From assembly GCF_900197595.1 (NCBI RefSeq), contig NZ_FZLO01000001.1, positions 806,001 through 870,000 of the forward strand: 64,000 nucleotides of DNA, in the 5' to 3' direction. Below the pieces are notes generated by a model. The model was not told where the DNA came from, made no database searches, and saw only the letters and a list, made by a program, of their open reading frames with translations. This DNA comes from Scatolibacter rhodanostii. Its GTDB lineage: Bacteria; Bacillota; Clostridia; Oscillospirales; Acutalibacteraceae. Positions 16,338 through 25,316 of the stretch are shown in pieces; position 1 is the first letter of the stretch; every line of letters starts with the position of its first letter. Both the position numbers and the translations under genes were made by a program.

Positions 16338-16985
16338 CTAAATTTGCCTAATAAAATATTCCCATATCAAACGGCCATCCACTGTGTCGTTTCTTTTATG
16401 GCCAAACGACATTCGCTCGGGATGAAACTGCACAGCATATATTCTCTTCGTTTCATCTTGAAGAGCTTCACAAATACCGTCTTCGGCAAATGCTGTATAA
16501 CTTAATCCATCCCCAGGTAACTGACAACCTTGGTGATGTGCACTGTTAACGGCAAATTCTTTCCCATATAATCCAGAAAGAAAACTCTCTTCTCTGCAAG
16601 TGATTTTGTGCACTTGATCTCCGCTTTTTTCTTGATAGGCATGTAAAACAGGACTTTTGATATCTTGCAGCAAATCACCTCCAAAAGCAACATTGATTAC
16701 TTGCATTCCTCGGCAAACGCCAAAAATAGCACGCTCATTTTTGGTAAATTGCTGAATTAGCTCTAATTCATCTTTATCGCGTTTTTGGTCAATGTTAAAG
16801 CACGCCGTTTCTTTTTGCTGATAAAAAAATGGGGCCATGTCTCCTCCGCCCGCTAAGAGTAAGGCTTCACATGAATTTGCTTCCCTAATTTCTGTACTAA
16901 AACAAGCTACTGCCCCACACTGCTCAATTGCCAGCTTATAGTTTTTTAAGGTTTGGTCATTTCCATACACAAAAATCTTCTTCAA
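16338..16985 (-). CDS. Class I glutamine amidotransferase, gamma-glutamyl hydrolase type (peptidase C26)
   Basis: A 215-residue PuuD-like hydrolase: LLAGGGDMAP, nucleophile FGVCRGMQVINV, and the catalytic His-Glu in AVQFHPERM. The family cleaves gamma-glutamyl bonds, for example gamma-glutamyl-GABA. Start is TTG 16985 (MKKIFVYG) with GGGAG about 12 nt upstream. The gene stands alone; its in vivo substrate is not evident from neighbours. Confidence 0.85.
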   Translation of the reverse strand: MKKIFVYGNDQTLKNYKLAIEQCGAVACFSTEIREANSCEALLLAGGGDMAPFFYQQKETACFNIDQKRDKDELELIQQFTKNERAIFGVCRGMQVINVAFGGDLLQDIKSPVLHAYQEKSGDQVHKITCREESFLSGLYGKEFAVNSAHHQGCQLPGDGLSYTAFAEDGICEALQDETKRIYAVQFHPERMSFGHKRNDTVDGRLIWEYFIRQI

Positions 16986-17302
16986 TTCTACACTTCTCTC
17001 CCTTTCCTTATGATATTATAAAACCCAGCTTTAAAATATTATTTCTATGAAATCTTTTATAGCATATGCCGACCAAAAAAACAAAGATTTGAATAAAATC
17101 AAGATTACAGAATCATTCTATCTAAAATCATGAATTAACTTATGTTTATTTTTGCTTTTATTTGAATTTATGGTACAATAGAATATAAATACTAGGTTAG
17201 TAGTCGCCTTATACATAATATGATAGAATTCTCTACTCATACCAAATATGCATCGTAATTGTTTTTTAAATGCAAACTAAGTCTACGTTCGAGGAGTATC
17301 AT
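16986..17302. other. Intergenic region, 317 nt, between divergent genes
   Basis: AT-rich. It contains a plus-strand promoter candidate TTGCTT, 16-nt spacer, TACAAT (17152-17179) for the carboxypeptidase. No further structure is recognised. Confidence 0.45.
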
Positions 17303-18142
17303 ATGCAAAAAAATTCACGTACGCGAAGGAGTTACCCTGCTAAAAACACTCAACAAACGCAAGGAATTCCCACAAAATATAGATTGCTTATTCTTTTGAC
17401 ACTTGCTGCTACTGTAGGTGTCACCATTTTTGCTGCAAAATCAGATTCAGTAAATCAAAAGGTCAACGGAATTTCAGTTCATCAGGCTAATTCTTCTGAG
17501 ATTTCTGCCACCACTTACCGTCAAATTTCTCCTTCTGAAAACGCCACCCCTGTCGAAGAGCCATTGAATTCTCTTGTGCAATTAAATGACCCTCTCTTGG
17601 TTCTTGTCAACCATGACAATATTTTACCAGAGGATTATGAAGTGATTCCCCAATTGATTGATAACGTGACTGTTGATATAAAAATCTATCAGCCTATTAA
17701 CGACCTGATTAATGCTGCTGGTGAAGAAGGATTAGTTCTTTGGATTGCTTCAGGATATCGAAGTGTAGCGGAGCAAACCTCTGTCTTAGAGCGAGCCGTC
17801 ACGCAGCGAATGAGTGACGGTATGAATGATGATGAAGCCAGAGAAGACGCCTTCAAAACAATTTCTGTTCCTGGCTACAGCGAGCACCATACCGGCTTAG
17901 CCATTGATTTTAACACTGTCAATCGTGAGTTTGCTGATACCGACGAATATCTTTGGCTGCAGCAGCATGCTGAAGACTATGGCTTTATTCAGCGATATTG
18001 TTCTGAAAAAGAAAGCATTACTAAGATTGATGAAGAAGTGTGGCACTATCGTTATGTTGGAATAGAGCATGCAAAAAAGATGAACGAACTTGATATGTGC
18101 CTTGAAGAATACCTTGCCTATCTAAATGACAACCTTGGTTAA
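17303..18142 (+). CDS. D-alanyl-D-alanine carboxypeptidase, VanY/M15B type
   Basis: A 279-residue protein with one N-terminal membrane helix (about 28-46), a spacer and a VanY peptidase domain. Zinc ligands and catalytic residues are visible in SEHHTGLAIDF (His, Asp) and VWHYRYVG (Glu upstream, His), with SGYRS before them. It trims the terminal D-Ala of stem peptides outside the membrane. The start at 17303 has AGGAG at 6-nt spacing; an ATG 33 nt upstream lacks one. No van resistance genes are adjacent. Confidence 0.88.
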   Translation: MQKNSRTRRSYPAKNTQQTQGIPTKYRLLILLTLAATVGVTIFAAKSDSVNQKVNGISVHQANSSEISATTYRQISPSENATPVEEPLNSLVQLNDPLLVLVNHDNILPEDYEVIPQLIDNVTVDIKIYQPINDLINAAGEEGLVLWIASGYRSVAEQTSVLERAVTQRMSDGMNDDEAREDAFKTISVPGYSEHHTGLAIDFNTVNREFADTDEYLWLQQHAEDYGFIQRYCSEKESITKIDEEVWHYRYVGIEHAKKMNELDMCLEEYLAYLNDNLG

Positions 18143-18171
18143 CCACCATCAAATCTATATTTATTACGCAA

Positions 18172-18212
18172 ATAGACTGCACAGAAATCAGATTTCTGTG
18201 CAGTCTATTTTT
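18172..18212. terminator. Bidirectional terminator
   Basis: An 18-bp inverted repeat ATAGACTGCACAGAAATC / GATTTCTGTGCAGTCTAT followed by TTTTT, between convergent genes. Confidence 0.85.
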
Positions 18213-18221
18213 CTCAAAAGC

Positions 18222-18584
18222 TTATTGAGGAAAAGAGCGAAGCTGTATGGACACCCCATCCGGATCATAGACATAAAAATAGTGAGATTGATCATCTGGG
18301 TTTTGAATTGGTGAAGGGTTAAGCCCTTTTTCTACGGCAAGTTGATGCATATCGTCCAGTTTATTTGTTTCAAAACAAATAAACATACCTTTGCCTTCAA
18401 AAGTTTGTCCCTGCGGTATGTAAAGAAGTTCTATTTCGGTCTCCCCTTCTCCATTTGTTAAAAATGCTATTTCTGCTTCTCCCGCCTTAAAACGGCGTGC
18501 AATTGTCAATTTAGTTATCGCTTTGTAGAATTGAATTGATTTTTCCAAGTCTTTCACGCGTAGAGTCAAATGTTTTATATGCAT
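18222..18584 (-). CDS. VOC (glyoxalase/bleomycin-resistance fold) protein
   Basis: A 120-residue single-domain VOC protein, opening MHIKHLTLRVKDLEKSI and ending YVYDPDGVSIQL, as in lactoylglutathione-lyase-like members. His, Glu and a second acidic residue are placed as metal ligands. Start 18584 has AAGGTGG 7 nt upstream. Substrate unknown. Confidence 0.8.
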   Translation of the reverse strand: MHIKHLTLRVKDLEKSIQFYKAITKLTIARRFKAGEAEIAFLTNGEGETEIELLYIPQGQTFEGKGMFICFETNKLDDMHQLAVEKGLNPSPIQNPDDQSHYFYVYDPDGVSIQLRSFPQ

Positions 18585-18766
18585 ACCATATCCACCTTTT
18601 AGTATTTTATATTGTAATATCAAAATTCCAGTAGATGCCACAAATTCATCAAGCAAAATCAGATATTGGCCAGATTGATTTTGCTAATGTTAAGGTCATT
18701 GTAACATAACTGCTAGTACTCTTCAAGTGAGATTCGAATTCTACCTAAATCGTCGTATGTTCGCCT

Positions 18767-19348
18767 TCAAAGACAATTGAGGTTATCTATCATTTTTTCT
18801 AGATTCTGTTTTATGGATAAGGTTCCATCTATTATAACAACCGGACAGTCAAATTTTGCTGCACATTCTTCAACTGCTTTTGAATCGCGATTTTCAACTA
18901 TTTTTCTGAATTCCATTTGCTGTGCAAACATATCGCCGCCCTCAAGAACTCTCGACCCAAATCTTTTTTCTTCCCGCTCTTGAATTCTTCTCAATCTTTC
19001 TTCAAGTGGTGTTTGAACCCAAAAAGCAATATTAATATGAGCAAGAATCTCGTCATTCCAATTCATGGTGACCCCAGAAATAATAAATTCAGGATGAGCC
19101 TTTATGCTCTCCAAAATTGTATTTTCTACTATGTCCTTTGTTTTAGGATTAGAAAAAGGCAGTTCTCCCAAATGTTGTGTATGAATTATACTGCTATTTT
19201 CTAAAGCCCATTTTCTTGATTCTTTTTGCTCAGGGAAATAATAATCTTCCACGTCCATCTCATAGTATCCTATTTGTTTGGCCAATGCATGCGCAAGAGT
19301 TGACTTTCCTCCCCCATTTAGTCCAAAAACAGCAATTCCTCGAATCAT
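18767..19348 (-). CDS. P-loop kinase-like ATPase
   Basis: A 193-residue protein with Walker A GLNGGGKST at residues 9-17, an Asp-rich DVEDYYFPE segment in the position where nucleoside/adenylate-type kinases bind substrate, and an arginine-rich lid (EERLRRIQEREEKR). It most resembles small-molecule kinases of the AAA_18/shikimate-kinase type. It follows the PHP gene by 19 nt, so both are probably co-transcribed; the phosphorylated substrate is unknown. Confidence 0.65.
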   Translation of the reverse strand: MIRGIAVFGLNGGGKSTLAHALAKQIGYYEMDVEDYYFPEQKESRKWALENSSIIHTQHLGELPFSNPKTKDIVENTILESIKAHPEFIISGVTMNWNDEILAHINIAFWVQTPLEERLRRIQEREEKRFGSRVLEGGDMFAQQMEFRKIVENRDSKAVEECAAKFDCPVVIIDGTLSIKQNLEKMIDNLNCL

Positions 19349-19367
19349 ATTTTACACCTCTGCAGAT

Positions 19368-20162
19368 TTATTTTGCTTTCATAATGTAATCTGCCATAAG
19401 CTCATCTCTCATAGCTTTAATATTTGCCCCTACATCTTCAGGCTTATGAGCATCTGATGCATAACGTATGTCAACACCTTTACTCTTACAAATATTTAAC
19501 AGCGTTTTATTCATGCCCATTTCATGATAATTGTAGTTTAGTGCCAGACCGCCACTCTGTTCTACGTACATATTGTGTAAGTTTAATTGATTGGCTAAAT
19601 CAGAATATACATTTGACAGATTCTGCGGTGGTAAAATATCAAAACATTTTATAGAATCAGGGTGAGCGAGTCCTGTAAACAAGTTACTCTTAACAAGCTT
19701 TATCATACAGTCATAATATTGATTATATAGCCATTCAACATCAATACCGTCCCAAAATTCTATCTTATGGTCAAACCCAAAGCCATTCACCCAATGAATT
19801 GCACCCGTCGCAAAGTCAAAGTTATAGGAGTCAAGTATTTCAGATATTAATTGTTCATATTCAGGAAAATAGCAAATTTCAAGACCCCATCTTATTTTTA
19901 TAGGAAACTGGTGCAATCTCATTTCATCAATTAGATTGGTAAATTGTTTGAGTTCAAATCCTGTTCTTTTAGTATACCAGGTTTGCTGATATTCGCTGAA
20001 TTGGCAAATAGAGGAATACATAGGTGCAAATTCTTTAAAGCGATGTGAGTGTTCTAAAAGATAAATTTCATCAAGGCCCATATTCATTGCCTGTTCAACA
20101 AATTTATCTATCCATTCTTTGGTGTAGTTACCTCTTTCAATGTGAATATGTACATCTCTCAT
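19368..20162 (-). CDS. PHP-domain phosphoesterase (histidinol-phosphatase-like)
   Basis: A 264-residue PHP protein with the metal motif DVHIHIERG, a second His in LLEHSHRF, and late motifs GLAHPDSIK and YASDAHKPEDVG. These are the trinuclear metal ligands of the HisK-type histidinol phosphatases. There is no his operon nearby; the tight pairing with a kinase-like gene suggests a shared small-molecule pathway (inference). Confidence 0.8.
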   Translation of the reverse strand: MRDVHIHIERGNYTKEWIDKFVEQAMNMGLDEIYLLEHSHRFKEFAPMYSSICQFSEYQQTWYTKRTGFELKQFTNLIDEMRLHQFPIKIRWGLEICYFPEYEQLISEILDSYNFDFATGAIHWVNGFGFDHKIEFWDGIDVEWLYNQYYDCMIKLVKSNLFTGLAHPDSIKCFDILPPQNLSNVYSDLANQLNLHNMYVEQSGGLALNYNYHEMGMNKTLLNICKSKGVDIRYASDAHKPEDVGANIKAMRDELMADYIMKAK

Positions 20163-20214
20163 ATAACCACCTCATTCTATACATTATATCAATCATATGT
20201 ATTTTTTATTTTAG

Positions 20215-20244
20215 CATAGATAAAACAAAAAGTCATGTATGAGT
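20215..20244. repeat. 30-bp direct repeat, copy 1 (half of a terminator)
   Basis: Identical over 30 nt to 21343-21372. On minus it carries the right arm and U-tract of the terminator found intact at 21357-21395, but not the left arm. The two copies bracket phzF. Confidence 0.85.
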
Positions 20245-20334
20245 CTATTATGCGAACCACATCAATACTAGATATCATCCTGTTTTCAAATGAAGATTTG
20301 AACTATTACTAAAAGCCATTATAGGGTTCCCGAA

Positions 20335-21195
20335 TTAATCATTGAGGCAGCCCTGTATAGAAATAACTGCACTGCCCCCAACACAAATTACCTTATCCCC
20401 GTCAATTCGACTTTTAATAATTGAGGGTTTTTCCATGCTTTCCCCTTGAATAAAAGTATTCTCATCCTGTTCTGAAATTAGACCTTGACTATAAAGATAA
20501 TAGGTCAATGCGCCATTTGACGTACCAGTTGCAGCCTCTTCATCAATGCCATAAAGCGGAGCAAAATTTCGGCATCGAGCCGTGACTTGGTCGGATAATT
20601 CAGGATAATACATATGAACACCAATTACTTGATGTCTTTGAGAAAGCCGAATTACTTCTTCTTTGTCCTGTGCAGAATTAGTGAGTTTATCTATACTGTC
20701 CACCGGGAGAAGAATATCCGCTAGACCTGTACTGACAATGCAAGCCTGCAATGTTGCTGGCTTATCCTCCGCGCAAAGTCCATAAGCCTTATAAAGAGCG
20801 GAAGTTTCCTCCTCGGATAATACTTTTATTAGCTTACCCGGTGCCATTCCCATCCAGATACAATCCGATTCTATTGTCACTGGAATTTCTCCTGCCGCCG
20901 TTTTGGCTGTATACTTGCCACTTGACAATGATTTTTTCTCCCGTAGGACTGTGAATGCAGAGATTGTGGCATGTCCACACAAATCTACTTCACCTTCCGG
21001 GGTAAAATATCGGATATGGAAAAGATGAGAATTGATTCTCTTTACAAACGCTGTTTCCGAATGCTTTAGCTCCGCGGCTATCTGTTGCATCAGGGCTGTG
21101 TCTGGAAAGTCTGCTGTTCTATCCAACAAGGCAACACCGGCCTGATTTCCTCCATAAATATGTTTTGTAAATGCATCTACAATGTATATTTCCAT
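20335..21195 (-). CDS. PhzF-family isomerase/epimerase
   Basis: A 286-residue protein of the diaminopimelate-epimerase fold. The catalytic Glu lies in KHSETAF, followed by RYFTPEGEVDLCGHAT and EEAATGTSNGAL, the PhzF consensus. Family members are isomerases of often unknown small molecules; no phenazine genes are present. The gene is bracketed by a 30-bp direct repeat, suggesting it was inserted or duplicated here. Confidence 0.85.
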   Translation of the reverse strand: MEIYIVDAFTKHIYGGNQAGVALLDRTADFPDTALMQQIAAELKHSETAFVKRINSHLFHIRYFTPEGEVDLCGHATISAFTVLREKKSLSSGKYTAKTAAGEIPVTIESDCIWMGMAPGKLIKVLSEEETSALYKAYGLCAEDKPATLQACIVSTGLADILLPVDSIDKLTNSAQDKEEVIRLSQRHQVIGVHMYYPELSDQVTARCRNFAPLYGIDEEAATGTSNGALTYYLYSQGLISEQDENTFIQGESMEKPSIIKSRIDGDKVICVGGSAVISIQGCLND

Positions 21196-21342
21196 TTATT
21201 AACCTAACTTTCAAAATTTTTAATCAAGCGAAAACAAAAATAATGGTGAATATCTTGCGCCTATTTCTTTTTATATCATCGCATGGCTATGCTTAAATAT
21301 ATATTATCTGTCATAAAATAATATCTGTACCTTTAATTTTAC

Positions 21343-21372
21343 CATAGATAAAACAAAAAGTCATGTATGAGT
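21343..21372. repeat. 30-bp direct repeat, copy 2
   Basis: Same 30 nt as 20215-20244; here it is part of a complete terminator hairpin. Confidence 0.85.
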
Positions 21373-21395
21373 TTTTTATCCTCATACATGACTTT
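21357..21395 (-). terminator. Terminator downstream of the second VOC gene
   Basis: A 15-bp stem AAAGTCATGTATGAG / CTCATACATGACTTT; on minus it is followed by a U-rich tail. It lies 150 nt beyond the VOC stop. Confidence 0.75.
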
Positions 21396-21545
21396 AATAT
21401 GGCAACCCACGTCAGGTAGCATATAATTACACGTTATGTAAATTCATCTTTATTCTCACAGTGAATTTTCACCCAGAGGAAACGTGTAATTGGATATGTC
21501 AATAACTGGTTCTACAAGCCAAATCAATACTTGTGTAATGTGAAA

Positions 21546-21926
21546 TTATTCTATGTCAAAGCAAAACGGATGTCCCTCCGGATCAAGCATAACCGCCCAT
21601 TCCCCATATTGGTTTTCTGCCTTTTTTGCACCAAGAGAAACTGCAAAATCAATCCATTCTTGAAGTTTGGCTTTTTCCATAGCAAAGTCAAGATGCAGCA
21701 TTTGTTGTTGTTTTCCCTGCTCTTCTGGCCATATTGGAGGAATATACATTTCGTTTTTCTGAAAACCTATGTTTACGTTATATTTTTCAGATACGATAAT
21801 CACAAAATCATCTGTAATATAGCCTTTTTTCCATCCTAGCAACTGTGCATAGAATTCTGACAGAATGGCAGGTTCTCTGCAATCTATTACCACTTTATCA
21901 AACTTTATTTCGCCAAGGCTTTTCAT
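21546..21926 (-). CDS. VOC-family protein (glyoxalase-like)
   Basis: A 126-residue protein: FDKVVIDCREPAILSEFYAQ at the start and WAVMLDPEGHPFCFDIE at the end are typical of the Glyoxalase_6 type. It follows two tRNA genes on the same strand. Function unassigned. Confidence 0.8.
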   Translation of the reverse strand: MKSLGEIKFDKVVIDCREPAILSEFYAQLLGWKKGYITDDFVIIVSEKYNVNIGFQKNEMYIPPIWPEEQGKQQQMLHLDFAMEKAKLQEWIDFAVSLGAKKAENQYGEWAVMLDPEGHPFCFDIE

Positions 21927-22021
21927 TGTTTGTTTCCTTTTTTAGCTCTATTTTATCCATATTATAATAAAAACCTGTCATAAAATCAATAAGCAATTTT
22001 ATGACAGGTTTCAACAGTATA

Positions 22022-22098
<77 letters not shown>

Positions 22099-22133
22099 AA
22101 AAAAATAGTCCCGACAAGCGAGACTTTTGTTGT

Positions 22134-22207
22134 TGGCAGCGGCACCAGGATTTGAACCCAGACAAACAGAGTCAGAGTCTGCTGTGCTACCGTTACACAA
22201 TGCCGCT
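22134..22207 (-). tRNA. tRNA-Gln (anticodon CTG)
   Basis: A 74-nt cloverleaf: acceptor AGCGGCA / TGCCGCT, anticodon stem GCAGA / TCTGT with loop CTCTGAC, T-arm CTGGG-TTCAAAT-CCTGG, G73 and encoded CCA. Co-transcribed with tRNA-Pro. Confidence 0.9.
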
Positions 22208-22239
22208 GTATATTAATATTGTTTTTGACAACATTAATT

Positions 22240-22267
22240 ATTATAGCAATTAAAAGAAAAAAGTCAA
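22240..22267 (-). promoter_or_regulatory. Promoter of the tRNA-Gln/tRNA-Pro pair
   Basis: Minus-strand TTGACT, 16-nt spacer, TATAAT, about 33 nt upstream of tRNA-Gln. Confidence 0.65.
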
Positions 22268-22399
22268 GCCTTTTTTACTTTATTCAAAATATTTTCTTTC
22301 ATTTTATATCTTTTTAAATTTTTTTTTTGCCTCGAATCAGTCAAGTAAAATATCAATTTATTTGAAAAAATTCCCATTCATAAATCATTCCACGATATC

Positions 22400-22406
22400 C
22401 ATAATA
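22400..22406 (+). promoter_or_regulatory. Sigma-G type -10 element of the SASP gene
   Basis: CATAATA matches the forespore sigma-G -10 consensus; the -35 region (TCATA about 18 nt upstream) is only partly conserved. It fits a forespore-expressed SASP gene. Confidence 0.45.
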
Positions 22407-22449
22407 CTTAATGCAAACGCAAATAGAATAAGTTTTAAGGAGAACCAAA

Positions 22450-22632
22450 ATGAAAAATTCTACACCTGCTTCAAAAGAAGCCATGAATCGTTTCAAAATG
22501 CAGTCTGCCTCTGAAGTCGGCGTAAACCTAAAACAAGGTTATAACGGCGATCTTTCTTCCAGAGATGCTGGTTCCATTGGTGGCCAGATGGTCAAGAAAA
22601 TGATCGAAAGCTACGAGAGCAACATGCAATAA
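22450..22632 (+). CDS. Alpha/beta-type small acid-soluble spore protein
   Basis: A 60-residue DNA-coating protein of dormant spores. Conserved features: SASEVGVNLKQGYNGDLSSR, with the GPR protease region around SASE, and the C-terminal GSIGGQMVKKMI. It protects spore DNA and is degraded at germination. AAGGAG lies 8 nt before the ATG. Confidence 0.9.
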   Translation: MKNSTPASKEAMNRFKMQSASEVGVNLKQGYNGDLSSRDAGSIGGQMVKKMIESYESNMQ

Positions 22633-22655
22633 TTGTTTGCCACCGTGCTACACAG

Positions 22656-22697
22656 AAAGCGTCTTATCTTAACTGGATAAGGCGCTTTCGCCTTTTT
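22656..22697 (+). terminator. Terminator of the SASP gene
   Basis: Hairpin AAAGCG-CTTATC / GATAAG-CGCTTT with loop TTAACTG, followed by CGCC and TTTTT. Confidence 0.75.
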
Positions 22698-22702
22698 ATA
22701 TG

Positions 22703-23173
22703 CTATTTGTGGTATTTTGTATTGGCTAAAATTTGCGTTGCCCGATAAATTTGCTCTGTCAGCATAACTCTTGCCAACGTATGCGGAAATGTCATTTTAG
22801 ACATAGACATCATTTGCCCCGCTCGTTTCACATTTTCAGAAAGTCCAAATGAACTTCCAATTATGAATGTCATTTCACCAGGATATTGCATAACTTCTGC
22901 CATTTTTCCTGATAAATCCAAAGAGCTCAATTGCTTTCCTTCGATGCACATAGAAAAGATAGCGCCAGATGCTTTTGCCAGAATCTTGACGGCTTCTTTT
23001 TCTAATGCTGATATAATTTGTGTTTCAGAGGGATTGTCAGGTAACCGTTCCTCGGCAATCTCGATGCATTCAAATGCGCAAAATGGGCGCAGACGTTTTT
23101 CATATTCTGCCATTGCTTGACGAAAATAGTTTTCTTTTATTTTACCGATACAAATTAATTTTACACGCAGCAT
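22703..23173 (-). CDS. rlmH: 23S rRNA (pseudouridine1915-N3)-methyltransferase
   Basis: A 156-residue SPOUT methyltransferase of full length. FIIGSSFGLSENVKRAG is the SAM-binding trefoil-knot segment and FPHTLARVMLTEQIYRA the C-terminal RNA-site helix; the protein ends NTKYHK as RlmH proteins do. It methylates pseudouridine 1915 in helix 69. It follows the MBL-fold gene by 7 nt. Confidence 0.94.
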   Translation of the reverse strand: MLRVKLICIGKIKENYFRQAMAEYEKRLRPFCAFECIEIAEERLPDNPSETQIISALEKEAVKILAKASGAIFSMCIEGKQLSSLDLSGKMAEVMQYPGEMTFIIGSSFGLSENVKRAGQMMSMSKMTFPHTLARVMLTEQIYRATQILANTKYHK

Positions 23174-23180
23174 AATTCAC

Positions 23181-23963
23181 CTAGAATACAAAAATTTCAC
23201 GCCGATGATTCTCGGGTGATGCGACCGTCAGCATAAAGTCTTGATTCTCAGTCAGTCCACTCTCTGTGAGGGTCTTTAAAGACATATTTTTGGCTACCGA
23301 GGGTGAATTGTTATCCCTGCTTAAATGAGCTAATACAAAGCGTGTAGTACCGCTTGCAGCAAGCTTGGGTAAAAGAGCAGAACAAACTCGGTTTGAAAGA
23401 TGTCCTTGATCTGAAAGAATACGTCGTTTTAGATAATAAGGATACTCTCCTGCTTTCAACATTTTTTCATCATGATTTGACTCAATAACCGCAAAATCTG
23501 CACCGAGCAAGCTATCCTCTACCTCTTGAGAAACAAAGCCTAAGTCAGTAGAAAAAACCAGTATACGATCGTCAGCTGTTTTGATTCTAAACCCTATCGG
23601 CTCTGCACAATCATGCGAAGTAGAAAAATGGCAGATTTCCATATCTGCTAATTGCAAATCCTGTTCGATTATGTAGGTCTTAGTTTCTCCCAGATTCCCC
23701 TCCATAGCCCGTAATGTTCCAGCAGAGGCAAACACGGGTATGTCATATTTCTTGGCTAAAACACGAACTCCGCTGATATGATCAGAGTGCTCGTGTGTCA
23801 CCAAAATACCTTGAACCGCAAGAGGGTCAATCTCACACGCTTTGAGCATCATATCAATCTGTTTCGCAGAACGTCCGGCATCTATTAGAACTCCTGCTGA
23901 TTTTGAACCCAAATAATAACTGTTTCCTGAGCTGCCGCTAAAGAGCGGGCATAGTCTTGCCAT
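23181..23963 (-). CDS. MBL-fold metallohydrolase, YycJ/WalJ type
   Basis: A 260-residue metallo-beta-lactamase-fold protein: SGSSGNSYYLGS at the N-terminus, THEHSDHISGV metal motif, STDLGFV and a final FVLAHLSRDNN. These are features of YycJ (WalJ), a DNA-processing or cell-wall-linked hydrolase next to rlmH in many Firmicutes. No walRK genes are nearby. Start ATG 23963 has AAGGAG 11 nt upstream; the longer TTG start is less likely. Confidence 0.88.
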   Translation of the reverse strand: MARLCPLFSGSSGNSYYLGSKSAGVLIDAGRSAKQIDMMLKACEIDPLAVQGILVTHEHSDHISGVRVLAKKYDIPVFASAGTLRAMEGNLGETKTYIIEQDLQLADMEICHFSTSHDCAEPIGFRIKTADDRILVFSTDLGFVSQEVEDSLLGADFAVIESNHDEKMLKAGEYPYYLKRRILSDQGHLSNRVCSALLPKLAASGTTRFVLAHLSRDNNSPSVAKNMSLKTLTESGLTENQDFMLTVASPENHRREIFVF

Positions 23964-23990
23964 AAGGTCTGATTCTCCTTTTTCCAAAAT

Positions 23991-24013
23991 AAAAAGCCTC
24001 GAAGATTCGAGGC
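23991..24013 (-). terminator. Terminator of murA
   Basis: Minus-strand stem GCCTCGAA / TTCGAGGC followed by TTTTT, just after the murA stop. Confidence 0.8.
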
Positions 24014-24020
24014 CTGTGTG

Positions 24021-25316
24021 TTAACTAATCTTTTCAATCAGGCTTCGCGGCTTTGGGACACAATCAATCTCCGCACCTAACCCAATCAGTTTTTCAGCTA
24101 TATTTTCATATCCACGTTCGATATATTGAATCTCTTCCACATACGTTGTTCCTTGAGAAACAAGCCCTGCAATCACCATTGCTGCGCCTGCACGCAAGTC
24201 AGTTGAGCTTACAGTTGCCCCTTTAAGCGTTTCAACACCTTCAATTGTCGCTATTTTTCCGTTCACTGTAATGTTAGCGCCCATTCTCTTGAGCTCATCC
24301 ACATATTTAAAACGGTTATCTTCCCAAACACTTTCGTTCACCATGCTTGTACCCTGTGCAATCGTTAACAAAACGGTAATTTGTGGTTGCATATCAGTCG
24401 GAAAACCAGGGTGCGGCATTGTCTTCACATTGCATTTCACCAACGAATCTTCTCGAATGACACGAACACAATCGTCCCCTTCTTCAATGGTCACACCCAT
24501 TTCAATCAGCTTAACCGAAATGGACTCCAAATGTTTAGGGGTTATATTTTTAATCAGCACATTGCCGCCCGTGGCCGCTACAGCAGCCATATAGGTTCCA
24601 GCTTCAATTTGATCGGGAATGATAGAATAGGTGACGCCATGTAAAGAAGCTACACCACGAATTTTAATCGTATCCGTACCGGCTCCGCTCACGTCTGCTC
24701 CCATCATATTCAGAAAGTTTGCTAAATCAACAATATGAGGTTCTCTGGCAGCATTTTCAATCACCGTCAGACCTTTGGCTTTAACAGCTGCCAACATAAT
24801 ATTCATGGTAGCGCCAACTGAAACCACATCTAAATATATGTTAGCACCTTTTAAAGCACCATCAGAAGAAACTGCAATCATTCTTTCATCTAAATGCGTA
24901 TCGCAGCCCAGTGCTGAAAATCCTTTTAAATGTTGGTCAATAGGACGAACACCAAAATTGCAGCCTCCCGGAAACGGAACCACTGCTTTGCAGCAACGTC
25001 CCAACAGTGCCCCTATAAAATAATAAGAAGCACGTATTTTAGAAGCAGATTCATACGGCACAATATCCGTATTTACTGTTCTTGGGTCAATTTTGAGGGT
25101 ATGCGTATCGATATATTCTACCTCTGCACCCAATTCAGATAGAATCGTCATAATTGTTTTTACGTCGGATATATCGGGTATATTTTCGATTCTGCAAGGA
25201 GAATCAGCCAGAATTACTGCAGGAAGAATGGCAAGAGCGGCATTTTTTGCTCCGCTGATATTGACTTCGCCGTACAGTTTTTTTCCGCCTTTAATAATAT
25301 ATTGATTCAATTTCAC
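24021..25316 (-). CDS. murA: UDP-N-acetylglucosamine 1-carboxyvinyltransferase
   Basis: A 431-residue EPSP-synthase-fold enzyme for the first committed step of peptidoglycan synthesis. GGKKLYGEVNISGAKNAAL is the substrate-binding N-terminus. The catalytic cysteine is in PFPGGCNFGVRP (Cys119), so the fosfomycin-reactive Cys is kept. It ends before its own terminator. Firmicutes often have two murA paralogues; which one this is cannot be told. Confidence 0.94.
   Translation of the reverse strand: MKLNQYIIKGGKKLYGEVNISGAKNAALAILPAVILADSPCRIENIPDISDVKTIMTILSELGAEVEYIDTHTLKIDPRTVNTDIVPYESASKIRASYYFIGALLGRCCKAVVPFPGGCNFGVRPIDQHLKGFSALGCDTHLDERMIAVSSDGALKGANIYLDVVSVGATMNIMLAAVKAKGLTVIENAAREPHIVDLANFLNMMGADVSGAGTDTIKIRGVASLHGVTYSIIPDQIEAGTYMAAVAATGGNVLIKNITPKHLESISVKLIEMGVTIEEGDDCVRVIREDSLVKCNVKTMPHPGFPTDMQPQITVLLTIAQGTSMVNESVWEDNRFKYVDELKRMGANITVNGKIATIEGVETLKGATVSSTDLRAGAAMVIAGLVSQGTTYVEEIQYIERGYENIAEKLIGLGAEIDCVPKPRSLIEKIS

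Larger units (their letters stand above)
21196..21545. other. Intergenic region, 350 nt
   Basis: Holds the second direct-repeat copy and the terminator at 21357-21395. The remainder (for example 21400-21540) shows no gene or clear signal. Confidence 0.5.

Noticed and set aside
16338-18142. Vancomycin-resistance cluster suggested by the VanY-type peptidase
   Set aside because: No vanS/R, vanH, vanX or D-Lac ligase nearby, and the Ddl in this window has the D-Ala-D-Ala type Tyr loop.
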